Positions 56,375 to 64,000 of a stretch of 64,000 bases of DNA are shown piece by piece. The position numbers and the translations under genes are program-made. Location: positions 471,855 to 535,854 of the forward strand of contig NZ_LMEA01000001.1 of the NCBI RefSeq assembly GCF_001425235.1, read 5' to 3'. Source of the stretch: Devosia sp. Root413D1. GTDB taxonomy: Bacteria > Pseudomonadota > Alphaproteobacteria > Rhizobiales > Devosiaceae. The notes under the pieces are model-generated. The model saw only the letters and a list, made by a program, of their open reading frames with translations. It was not told where the DNA came from and did not search any database. Numbering within the stretch: the first letter of the stretch is position 1; each line of letters opens with the position of its first letter.

Positions 56375-59030
56375 CGCGGATTTTCTTAAGCTCGTAGATC
56401 AGGTCGATGGCCGCGCGGGGCGTAAGGTCGTCGGGGCGCACCTGATCGAGCATGTCATGGATGGGATTAACGGCCGCCTTCGGGGTGGGCGGTTGATGCG
56501 CAAAGAGCGGCAGATCGTCTAGCACGACGGCTTTTCCGCCGGAAGAGCGCTGTTCGAGCACGCCCAGCACCTGGCGGGCCCGGGCAAGCACGGATTCGGG
56601 CAGGCCGGCGAGCTTGGCCACCTGGATGCCGTAGCTGCGATCGGCGGCGCCGTCGGCCACTTCGTGCAGGAACACCACTTCCCCCTCCCACTCGCGCACC
56701 TTCATGGTGTGGTTGGAAACGCGCTTGAGGGTCTTCGAAAGCGCCGTCATCTCATGGAAGTGCGTCGCGAACAGGGCGCGACAGCCGGTCTGGTCGTGCA
56801 GCGCTTCGACCGCCGCCCAGGCGATGGAGAGTCCATCGAAGGTGGCGGTGCCGCGGCCGATCTCGTCGAGGATCACCAGCGAGCGCTGCGTGGCGCGGTT
56901 GAGGATGGCGGCGGTTTCGACCATTTCGACCATGAAGGTCGAGCGCCCGCCGCCGATATCGTCGGAGGCGCCGACGCGCGAGAACACCCGATCGACCACG
57001 CCGATATGTGCCGCCGAGGCCGGCACATAGCTGCCCATCTGCGCGAGGATGGCGATCAGCGCGTTCTGGCGCAGGAAGGTGGATTTACCGCCCATGTTCG
57101 GGCCGGTGACCAGCCACAGCGCCCCACCGGTCAGATCGCAGCCATTCTCGACGAATACCTCGTGCTGCGCCCGCACATTGGTTTCGACCACCGGATGCCG
57201 GCCGCCTTCGATGTAGAAGGCGAGGCTGTCGTCGATGGTGGGGCGGCAGAAATTGCGGGTCATCGCCAGCTGCGCCAATGCGGCGGCGACATCGAGCTCG
57301 GCGAGCGCATCGGCGATGGCCCGGAGCCGGGTGTTCTCGCCGGCGACGGCGTCGGCGAGGCGGGTGAAGATCGTTGCTTCGATGGCGAGCGAGGCATCGT
57401 GCGCCTTGGCGATGCGGCCCTCGAGCTCGGCCAGTTCCGCCGTAGTGAAGCGCATGGCATTGGCCATGGTCTGGCGGTGGATGAACGTCTCGCGGTGCGG
57501 AGTTTCGAGGAGCTTGCCGCCATGCCCGGCCGGCACTTCGACGAAATAGCCGAGCACGCCGTTATGGCGGATCTTCAGCGACCGGACGTCGGTCTCCTCG
57601 ATCAGCCGGGCCTGCAGCGCCGCCACTACGCCGCGGGTTTCAGTGGCCAGCGCCCGTTCGGCATCGAGCCCCGCATCATAGCCGCGTTGGACGAAGCCAC
57701 CGTCGCGCGCCAGCAGCGGCGGCTCGTCATCGATGGCCCCGCCCAGTTCGGCGGCGAGTGCCGCCGGCGCATCGGCGAGGCGGGCAGCGATGGCTTTGAG
57801 CTCGGCCGGCGGCCGGTCGAGGGTGGCGAGGCGCTCGGCCAGCGCGATGGCGGCGGCAATGGCGCCGCCAGTGGCGCGGAGGTCACGCGGACCGCCACGG
57901 CCCAGCGCCAGCCGGGTCAGCGCCCGGGTGAGATCGGGCACCGACTTGAGATCGCTGCGCAGCCGCTGGTTGAGGAGGCCATCGCCGACCAGGCACTCGA
58001 CCGCATCGAGCCGGGCGTTAATCTGGTTGGCGTCGCAGAGCGGTGCCGCCAGCCGCCGGGCGAGGAGGCGCGAGCCGGGCGGGGTGACCGCCAGGTCGAT
58101 CTCGTGGCGGAGCGAGCCCTTCTCCTGGCCACGCTGCGTTTCCAGCAGTTCGAGCGAGACGCGGGTCGCGGCATCGATCGCCATATGGGCGCTCAGACGC
58201 TCGGCAGCCGGCGGGCGGAGCGCAACGGGCACGCCCTTCTGGCTGTCGCTGATGTAGTCGAGCAGCGCGCCAAGCGCGGCGCGGCCGGCGCGGGAATAGG
58301 CGGTGGGGTCGACCTCGCCGCCAGGAAAGGCGGCGGCAATGCGCTTGCTCGCCAGCTCGCTGTCGAACTGGGCCCCCTCGAGACTGACCAGCGCTGCGTC
58401 GGGCAGCGGGATTTTCGACTCGGCGAGGGCAATGCGGGTCGCATCCGTGAGCAACAGTTCGGCCGGAGCAATACGGGCCAGCTCGTCGGCGAGCGCCAGC
58501 GCCGAGACGTCCAGCACCGCGGTCTCGCCGGTCGACACGTCCGCCCAGGCGAGGGCGAAATCGGTCTCGCCGTGCCGCACCATGCTGAGCGAGGCGAGGT
58601 ACGCCGAGCCGCGGGTCGGCAGCAGGTCGTCTTCGGTGATGGTGCCGCGGGTCACCAGGCGCACCACGTCGCGCTTCACCGGCGATTTCGAGCCACGCTT
58701 CTTGGCTTCGGCCGGATCTTCCACCTGCTCGCAGATGGCGACGCGATGGCCGAGGCCAATGAGCTTTTTGAGGTAATCCTGCGCCGCGTGGATCGGCACC
58801 CCGCACATCGGGATATCCGCCCCCTGGTGCTTGCCGCGCTTGGTGAGGACGATGCCGAGTGCCTGGCTGGCGATCTCGGCGTCCTCGAAGAACATCTCGT
58901 AGAAATCGCCCATCCGGTAGAACAGCAGGTACCCCGGATTGACCGCCTTGATTTCGAGGAACTGCGACATCATCGGCGTGATGGGCGCGCTCTCTAGGGC
59001 ATTAGGGGCAGAATAGGGCGCTTGGTCCAT
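56355..59030 (-). CDS. mutS: DNA mismatch repair protein MutS
   Basis: An 891-residue mismatch recognition ATPase. The mismatch-binding Phe-x-Glu is in [13 protein letters not shown] near the N-terminus; the ATPase has Walker [10 protein letters not shown] (about 640), then GRSTFMVEM and [16 protein letters not shown] (Walker B). C-terminal helix-turn-helix and dimerisation region follow. Upstream of and overlapping glnD. No mutL in the window. Confidence 0.97.
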   Translation of the reverse strand: MDQAPYSAPNALESAPITPMMSQFLEIKAVNPGYLLFYRMGDFYEMFFEDAEIASQALGIVLTKRGKHQGADIPMCGVPIHAAQDYLKKLIGLGHRVAICEQVEDPAEAKKRGSKSPVKRDVVRLVTRGTITEDDLLPTRGSAYLASLSMVRHGETDFALAWADVSTGETAVLDVSALALADELARIAPAELLLTDATRIALAESKIPLPDAALVSLEGAQFDSELASKRIAAAFPGGEVDPTAYSRAGRAALGALLDYISDSQKGVPVALRPPAAERLSAHMAIDAATRVSLELLETQRGQEKGSLRHEIDLAVTPPGSRLLARRLAAPLCDANQINARLDAVECLVGDGLLNQRLRSDLKSVPDLTRALTRLALGRGGPRDLRATGGAIAAAIALAERLATLDRPPAELKAIAARLADAPAALAAELGGAIDDEPPLLARDGGFVQRGYDAGLDAERALATETRGVVAALQARLIEETDVRSLKIRHNGVLGYFVEVPAGHGGKLLETPHRETFIHRQTMANAMRFTTAELAELEGRIAKAHDASLAIEATIFTRLADAVAGENTRLRAIADALAELDVAAALAQLAMTRNFCRPTIDDSLAFYIEGGRHPVVETNVRAQHEVFVENGCDLTGGALWLVTGPNMGGKSTFLRQNALIAILAQMGSYVPASAAHIGVVDRVFSRVGASDDIGGGRSTFMVEMVETAAILNRATQRSLVILDEIGRGTATFDGLSIAWAAVEALHDQTGCRALFATHFHEMTALSKTLKRVSNHTMKVREWEGEVVFLHEVADGAADRSYGIQVAKLAGLPESVLARARQVLGVLEQRSSGGKAVVLDDLPLFAHQPPTPKAAVNPIHDMLDQVRPDDLTPRAAIDLIYELKKIRDAARRN

Positions 59031-59135
59031 CGGCTCGGCAGCAAAGACAGGGAGGCCGGGACGTTAGGGGGTTTGGGGAGAGCGGGCAACTGAGTCGGGG
59101 TCGCGCTCCACAATGACACAATAGGAGCCGGTGCG

Positions 59136-59272
59136 AGCTGACCCCCACCCCTGTCCCCTCCCCCTAAGAATGGGGAGGGAGACCAAAACACTGGCGTTCG
59201 TGGGGAGCGTCTCCCTCCCCATGTTTAGGGGGAGGGATCAAGGGTGGGGGTCAGCCCCGCACCAGCCCCTCA
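59136..59272. repeat. Palindromic intergenic element K (family 1)
   Basis: Outer arms ggtgcgagctgacccccacc and ggtgggggtcagccccgcacc (inverted); inner arms cctccccctaagaatgggga and tccccatgtttagggggagg. It separates mutS from the xylose operon and touches the stop of the xylosidase gene. Confidence 0.83.
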
Positions 59273-60898
59273 ATACCGATCGCTCGGATCCCGCACCGGC
59301 CGGTAGACGAAGTCCGAAAACACCGCCGGCTTCGCCGTCCCGTTCAGGTCGCTTGCCGCCATGCCGACAAAGGCGCCGGTAAAGCTGCCGTGCTCGGCAT
59401 GCCCGCCGCATTCATCCGAGAGGATCGAAGCGTCGAGCGTGCCGCCGACCGGCTGCCAGTTGCCGGCCGCCCTGGCGTCGCCCGCGGCGTAGAAGAACTG
59501 CAGCTTCGGGCCACGGATCTCAATCTTCAGACGCACCGGCCCATCCTGCGGCAGCGGCACCGGGGCCGCTGGGTAGCTGAGCTTGCCGTCCGGGTGGCTG
59601 GCGAGCGAGCTCATGATCAAGAGCTCGCGCTTGCCGTCCGAATGGGCGGTGACGGTGAGATAGTGGAAATTGTAGCGGCCGTAATAACCCGTTATGCCCG
59701 CAAACTGGCGCTCATCCACCGGCGCGAAATCGAGCGTCACTTCGGCATCGTAGGAGAAATGCGTCTGCCGCCGGGCGACCAGCGCCTGCTCGAACCAGCT
59801 GCCGATCGACTCGCGACCGAACAAGGTCAGCTGGTTATCGCCCACCGAGAAAATGCGCTCGGTTTCCGGCGTCCGGAGCCACTGGAAATCCGGGTGCAAA
59901 CTATCGAACTGGTAGCGCTGCTCGGCCCAGTAGCTGCTGTCGTCGCGGGCTCCCGGGATTTCCACCTCGAGCGAGGGGACCGGGCCGTTCTTCACCCACA
60001 GCCAGTCATCGGCGCCCCAATAGGCTTCCTGGATGCCGGTCTCGCGGCCGAGCACGCAGCGGCGCTTCTGGGTGGTCGGGCGACCCATCAGGTGGACGAG
60101 AAAGGTCTTGCCGTCAGCCGTCTCGACGATATCGCCATGGCCGGCCCGCTGCACCGGGTTGAGCGGCGCATCCTTGGCGGTGAGGATGTGCTTCTGCGGA
60201 TGGGTCTCGTACGGCCCGTCGATCTGGCGCGAACGGGCAAGGGTGACGGCGTGCTCGTAGCCCGTGCCGCCCTCGGCAGTGAGCAGGTAATACCAGGGCC
60301 GCCCGTCCTTGCCGTTGCGCTTATAGAGATGTGGGCCTTCGACCAGCTTCAGGTCGGTGCCCTGGTAGATATTCTTGATCGGCCCGACGAGCTTGCGCTG
60401 CCCATGGTCATATTCCTGCAGCGCAATGCCGGCGAACAGCAGCGGCCGGGTCCTATGGTCCCATAGCATGTTGACGAACCACTTCTTGCCGTCGTCGTCA
60501 TGGAACAGCGACGGGTCGAACCCCGAGGAGTTCATATAGACCGGGTCGGACCATGGCCCCTCGATGGTGGGCGCGGTGACGAGGTAATTATGCGCGTCCT
60601 TGAACGAGCCGTCCTTGCGCTTCACGTCGGTGTAGATGAGGAAGAACTGTTCGCCGTCATGGCTGAGACAGGGCGCCCACACCCCGCACGAATCTGGATC
60701 GCCCCGCATGTCGAGCTGCGATTTGCGGCTCAGCGGCCGGGTCACCAGCTCCCAGTTGGCGAGATCCTTCGAGTGATGGATCTGCACGCCCGGGTACCAC
60801 TCGAAGGTGGAGGTGGCGATGTAATAGTCGTCGCCGACCCTGAGGATCGAGGGATCGGGATTGAAGCCGGGGAGGATGGGATTGCGGATGGTGGGCAT
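59270..60898 (-). CDS. Glycoside hydrolase family 43 beta-xylosidase
   Basis: A 542-residue enzyme without signal peptide, hence cytoplasmic: it splits xylo-oligosaccharides to xylose. The five-bladed GH43 domain starts with NPILPGFNPDPSILRVGDDY (general base D in the NPDPS segment) and includes DPSLFHDDDGKKWF and the acid region KLVEGPHLYKR; a C-terminal beta-sandwich typical of GH43/XynB proteins follows (about 330-540). ATG at 60898. Last gene of the xylose operon. Confidence 0.92.
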   Translation of the reverse strand: MPTIRNPILPGFNPDPSILRVGDDYYIATSTFEWYPGVQIHHSKDLANWELVTRPLSRKSQLDMRGDPDSCGVWAPCLSHDGEQFFLIYTDVKRKDGSFKDAHNYLVTAPTIEGPWSDPVYMNSSGFDPSLFHDDDGKKWFVNMLWDHRTRPLLFAGIALQEYDHGQRKLVGPIKNIYQGTDLKLVEGPHLYKRNGKDGRPWYYLLTAEGGTGYEHAVTLARSRQIDGPYETHPQKHILTAKDAPLNPVQRAGHGDIVETADGKTFLVHLMGRPTTQKRRCVLGRETGIQEAYWGADDWLWVKNGPVPSLEVEIPGARDDSSYWAEQRYQFDSLHPDFQWLRTPETERIFSVGDNQLTLFGRESIGSWFEQALVARRQTHFSYDAEVTLDFAPVDERQFAGITGYYGRYNFHYLTVTAHSDGKRELLIMSSLASHPDGKLSYPAAPVPLPQDGPVRLKIEIRGPKLQFFYAAGDARAAGNWQPVGGTLDASILSDECGGHAEHGSFTGAFVGMAASDLNGTAKPAVFSDFVYRPVRDPSDRY

Positions 60899-60911
60899 GC
60901 TGAATGGAACT

Positions 60912-61217
60912 CTAGAAGGTGGATAGTTCGCCCGCACCCGGGCAGTACGTTTCGCAAAGGGCATCGAAGTCTGACGCGGCCATCTGGTCCTCGGTGCCAG
61001 CCCCACCCGGCGCGGCCATGAAACGCACCGATCGGTGCGTTCCATCCTTGCCTGCGATTGCCACGATGCCGCTGAAGCCATAGCCACTGCCGAGGCCAGG
61101 TATGGTCCAGCTATGCATCCGGACCGCTGAGAACTGCAACTCGGCTTGCTTGCCAAGAGACTTCAGCAAGGCTTGCCTTGCGAGCTTGCGACTAAACTCC
61201 TCAGCTGACTCGGCCAT
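60912..61217 (-). CDS. Small hypothetical protein in the xylose operon (101 residues)
   Basis: A 101-residue protein I do not recognise: MAESAEEFSRKLARQALLKS at the start, then AELQFSAVRMHSWTIPGLG and DFDALCETYCPGAGEL with two cysteines. Its ATG is 4 bases after the xylA stop and the stop 13 bases before the xylosidase start, so it fits the operon without overlap. It may be coding by spacing and composition; function unknown. Confidence 0.6.
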   Translation of the reverse strand: MAESAEEFSRKLARQALLKSLGKQAELQFSAVRMHSWTIPGLGSGYGFSGIVAIAGKDGTHRSVRFMAAPGGAGTEDQMAASDFDALCETYCPGAGELSTF

Positions 61218-61221
61218 CGGC

Positions 61222-62529
61222 TCACACGAACCGGTTGACCAGGTTCTCGAGATATTCCTGCTGGCCGGAGCGGGGTTCGGGGTTGATGTTGTCGGCTTCG
61301 ACCCACTGGGCGATCTCAGCGAGCGTGCGTTCGCCTTTCAGCATCGCGGCGGCCCCCTTCTCGTTCCAGCCGGCGTAGCGGACGTCCTGTGCCTTGTCGA
61401 ACGTGCCGTCCTCGATCATCGCGGCGGCGGCCTTGAGGCCGCGGGCCAGCACGTCGAGGGCGCCGACATGGCCATAGAGCAGGTCGGCCGGTTCGATCGA
61501 CTGGCGCCGCACCTTGGCGTCGAAGTTGAAGCCGCCCTTGCCGAGGCCGCCGGCCTTGAGGATCTGGTAGAAGGCGAGCGCCATCTCGCCGGGGTTGTTG
61601 GGGAACTGGTCGGTGTCCCAGCCCGACTGCAGGTCGTTGCGGTTGGCATCGACCGAGCCGAGGATGCCGAGCCCGCCGGCAACCGCCAGCTCGTGCTCGA
61701 AGCTGTGGCCGGCGAGGAAGGCGTGGCCGACTTCGATGTTGACCTTGACCTCTTTCTCGAGGCCGTAGGTTTTGAGGAAGCCGTAGACCGTCGCGACGTC
61801 GTAGTCATACTGGTGCTTGGTCGGCTCCTGCGGCTTGGGCTCGATCAGCAGCTGCCCCTTGAAGCCGATCTTCTTGGCGTGGTCGATGACCAGCGACAGG
61901 AAGCGGGCGGCCTGGTCCTGCTCCTGCTTGATGCGGGTGTTGAGCAGCGTCTCGTAGCCCTCGCGACCGCCCCACAGCACATAATTGGAGCCACCCAGTT
62001 CATGGGTGATCTCCAGCATCTCCTTCACCTGTCCGGCCGCATAGGCGAAGACGTAGGGGTCGGGGTTGGTGGCGGCGCCCGCCATGTAGCGGCGGTTGGA
62101 GAACAGGTTCGCCGTGCCCCAGAGCAGCCTGGTGCGCGAGCTCTGCATCTTCTTGGCGAAGATGTCGGTGATGGTCCTGAGGTTCTTGTTGCTCTCCTTG
62201 AGCGTCGCGCCCTCGGGGGCGACGTCGGCGTCGTGGAAGCAGAAGAACGGTGCATCGAGCAGGTCGAACAACTCGAAGGCGACGTCGGCCTTGATCTTGG
62301 CGCCCTCGAGGCCCTTGTCATACCACGGACGGTCAAAGGTGCGGCCGCCGAACGGGTCGCCGCCTTCCCAGGCGAAGGTGTGCCAGTAGGCGATGGCCGG
62401 CCGGATGTGATCTTCCATCCGCTTGCCCATCACCAGTTCGTCCTTGTTGTAGAACCGGTAGGCGAGCGGGTTTGCGGATGTGGGTCCTTCGAACTTTACG
62501 GGCTTCAGTCCCTTGAAGAAATCAGTCAC
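61222..62529 (-). CDS. xylA: Xylose isomerase
   Basis: A 435-residue class II xylose isomerase, which converts D-xylose to D-xylulose using divalent metal. Catalytic H99 and D102 in [12 protein letters not shown]; metal region [18 protein letters not shown]; second site [17 protein letters not shown]. The ATG overlaps the xylB stop by 4 bases (ATGA), so expression is coupled to xylB. Confidence 0.97.
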   Translation of the reverse strand: MTDFFKGLKPVKFEGPTSANPLAYRFYNKDELVMGKRMEDHIRPAIAYWHTFAWEGGDPFGGRTFDRPWYDKGLEGAKIKADVAFELFDLLDAPFFCFHDADVAPEGATLKESNKNLRTITDIFAKKMQSSRTRLLWGTANLFSNRRYMAGAATNPDPYVFAYAAGQVKEMLEITHELGGSNYVLWGGREGYETLLNTRIKQEQDQAARFLSLVIDHAKKIGFKGQLLIEPKPQEPTKHQYDYDVATVYGFLKTYGLEKEVKVNIEVGHAFLAGHSFEHELAVAGGLGILGSVDANRNDLQSGWDTDQFPNNPGEMALAFYQILKAGGLGKGGFNFDAKVRRQSIEPADLLYGHVGALDVLARGLKAAAAMIEDGTFDKAQDVRYAGWNEKGAAAMLKGERTLAEIAQWVEADNINPEPRSGQQEYLENLVNRFV

Positions 62530-63989
62530 TTACGGGCCTCCTCGATGGCGGGGTAGAGAGCGCGGTAGCGCGCATATTGATCGGCATAGGCAGTCTTCAA
62601 GCCGGCGTCGGGTGTGATCACCCGTTTGATCGCCGGCATGGTCATGATCTCCGTGGGGTCGGCGCCTTCGGCGGCGCAGAGGCCGAGCCGCGCGACGCCC
62701 AGCGCCCCGCCGAAATCGCCGTCCTCGGGCAGCGCGATCTCGGCATCGAGGTTGGTGGCGATGAGCTTCAGCCACAGTTCGGATTTCGAACCGCCGCCGA
62801 CGGCGAGCAGCCGGCCCATCTCGGTGCCGGCGTCCTTGAGCACGCGCTGGCAATCGCGGAAGGCAAAGGCGACGCCTTCCATCACCGCCTGGGCCAGCAA
62901 GGCCGGATCGGTGGAATGGCTGAGGCCGGTAAAGCTGCCGCGCGCCGCGGCATTGTTGTGCGGCGTCCGTTCGCCCGAGAGATAAGGCAGGAAGATTTCC
63001 TCGCCCGGGCCCTTGAACCCGGCCTCGGCGGCGCCGGCAAGCTTCGCCGGATCCTGGCCGGTGATCTTGGCCAGCCAGTTGAGGCTGTCGGTGGCCGAGA
63101 GGATCACCCCCATCTGGTGCCAGGTGTCGGGGATGGCGTGACAGAAGGCGTGCACCGCGCCCTTGGTGTTGGGGCGGAAGCGATCGTTCGAGACGAACAG
63201 CACGCCCGAAGTGCCGAGCGACACGAAGCCTTCGCCCGGCTGGATGGCGCCGATACCGCAGGCCGCTGCCGCATTGTCACCGGCGCCGCCGGCGACCACG
63301 ACGTCATCAGCCATGCCCCAGCGGCTGGCGAATTCGCGCTTCAGCCTGGCGGAGGGCGCAGACCCTTCGACCAGCCGCGGCATGTGCGAGCGGTTGAGCC
63401 CGGTGAGCGCCAGCAGTTCGTCCGACCAGTCGCGCTTGCCCACATCGAGCCACAGTGTGCCCGAGGCATCCGACATTTCCTCGATATGCTCGCCGGTCAA
63501 CAGCAGCCGGATATAAGCCTTAGGCAGCAGCACCTTGGCGATCTTGGCGTAAATCTCCGGTTCGTGCTTCCTGACCCAGGCAATCTTCGGTGCGGTGAAG
63601 CCGGGCATGGCGATGTTGCCGGCGATGTCGCGCAGCGCCGGCAGCGCCGCTTCCATCTCGGCGCATTCGGCAGCCGAGCGGCCATCGTTCCACAGGATGC
63701 AAGGGCGGAGCACCTGGTCATTCTTGTCGATGAGCGTGGCGCCATGCATGTGGCCCGAAAGCCCGATGCCCCGGACCTTGGCCAGTTCCGATGGATGCGC
63801 CTTCGACAGCTTGTCGATCGCTTCGAACGTGGCGTTCCACCAGTCGGCCGGGTTCTGTTCGGACCAGCCGGGGTGCGGCCGGGTGGGTTCGACCGCCTTT
63901 GCCGTGGCCTCGCCGAGCGGCTGGCCGGCCCGGTCGATGAGCAGCGCCTTGACGCCGGAAGTGCCGATATCAATGCCGAGATAGGTCAT
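62526..63989 (-). CDS. xylB: Xylulokinase
   Basis: A 487-residue FGGY-family kinase phosphorylating D-xylulose. N-terminal phosphate motif [17 protein letters not shown], the substrate region [20 protein letters not shown] and C-terminal [14 protein letters not shown] are present. It is the first gene of the operon inside the window; the promoter and any regulator or transporter lie beyond the right edge. Confidence 0.96.
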   Translation of the reverse strand: MTYLGIDIGTSGVKALLIDRAGQPLGEATAKAVEPTRPHPGWSEQNPADWWNATFEAIDKLSKAHPSELAKVRGIGLSGHMHGATLIDKNDQVLRPCILWNDGRSAAECAEMEAALPALRDIAGNIAMPGFTAPKIAWVRKHEPEIYAKIAKVLLPKAYIRLLLTGEHIEEMSDASGTLWLDVGKRDWSDELLALTGLNRSHMPRLVEGSAPSARLKREFASRWGMADDVVVAGGAGDNAAAACGIGAIQPGEGFVSLGTSGVLFVSNDRFRPNTKGAVHAFCHAIPDTWHQMGVILSATDSLNWLAKITGQDPAKLAGAAEAGFKGPGEEIFLPYLSGERTPHNNAAARGSFTGLSHSTDPALLAQAVMEGVAFAFRDCQRVLKDAGTEMGRLLAVGGGSKSELWLKLIATNLDAEIALPEDGDFGGALGVARLGLCAAEGADPTEIMTMPAIKRVITPDAGLKTAYADQYARYRALYPAIEEARK

Positions 63990-64000
63990 GAGGCACGTAC

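Noticed and set aside
56664-58997. 777-codon + strand open frame opposite mutS
   Set aside because: Antisense shadow of mutS; all MutS motifs are on the - strand.

Overview
This 64 kb window is chromosomal DNA from a GC-rich alphaproteobacterium of the order Hyphomicrobiales (Rhizobiales); gene content and local order resemble Devosia-like relatives, but the genus is an inference. The evidence is the gene order: a rimP-nusA-ylxR-infB ... rbfA-truB ... rpsO-pnp set on the + strand, and a long - strand series mutS-glnD-murJ-trpS-usp-nfuA-tsaB-rimI-fur-plsC-miaB-phoH-ybeY-corC-lnt-metK-trmB. No rRNA, tRNA, prophage, transposase or CRISPR array was recognised.

Layout. 1-470 is the start of a glutathione-dependent formaldehyde dehydrogenase gene that runs off the left edge. 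471-663 is a leader with an attenuator-like terminator in front of rimP. 664-6395 holds rimP, nusA, the ylxR/L7Ae fusion and infB. 6396-17618 is an accessory stretch separating infB from rbfA: two small membrane proteins, an ABC exporter, a clpP paralogue, an ArsR/SRPBCC pair, a secreted protein, and a drug-resistance-like operon (ABC ATPase, ABC-2 permease, a 70-residue protein and a short UvrA-like protein) divergent from a TetR regulator. 17619-23791 resumes with rbfA, truB, an intervening HWE histidine kinase, rpsO and pnp. 23994-30018 is accessory again: two MFS transporters, a TetR with three clear operators, a flavin reductase, a secreted protein and an HxlR regulator. 30293-45204 is the housekeeping - strand series trmB back to the universal stress protein, interrupted by a serine hydrolase and a PLP enzyme/VOC pair on the + strand. 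45226-46937 is a divergent AraC-type regulator and isochorismatase. 47067-59030 contains trpS, the threonine-catabolic kbl-tdh operon with its XRE-cupin regulator, murJ, a DUF559 nuclease gene, glnD and mutS. 59270-63989 is a xylose operon (xylB-xylA-small ORF-GH43 xylosidase).

The most striking non-gene structure is a set of about a dozen intergenic palindromic elements (each about 100-180 bp, two inverted C-rich/G-rich arms), plus two other repeat families. Two of these elements tightly bracket the nuclease core of the DUF559 gene inside the otherwise conserved glnD-murJ pair, sharing a perfect 49-bp inverted repeat. That arrangement is the best candidate here for an undescribed repeat-associated or mobile unit. 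Functional genes that act together: translation and RNA turnover factors (rimP to pnp), tRNA modification and envelope biogenesis genes (miaB, tsaB, trmB, lnt, murJ, plsC), threonine to glycine catabolism (kbl, tdh), and xylan/xylose use (xylB, xylA, GH43).
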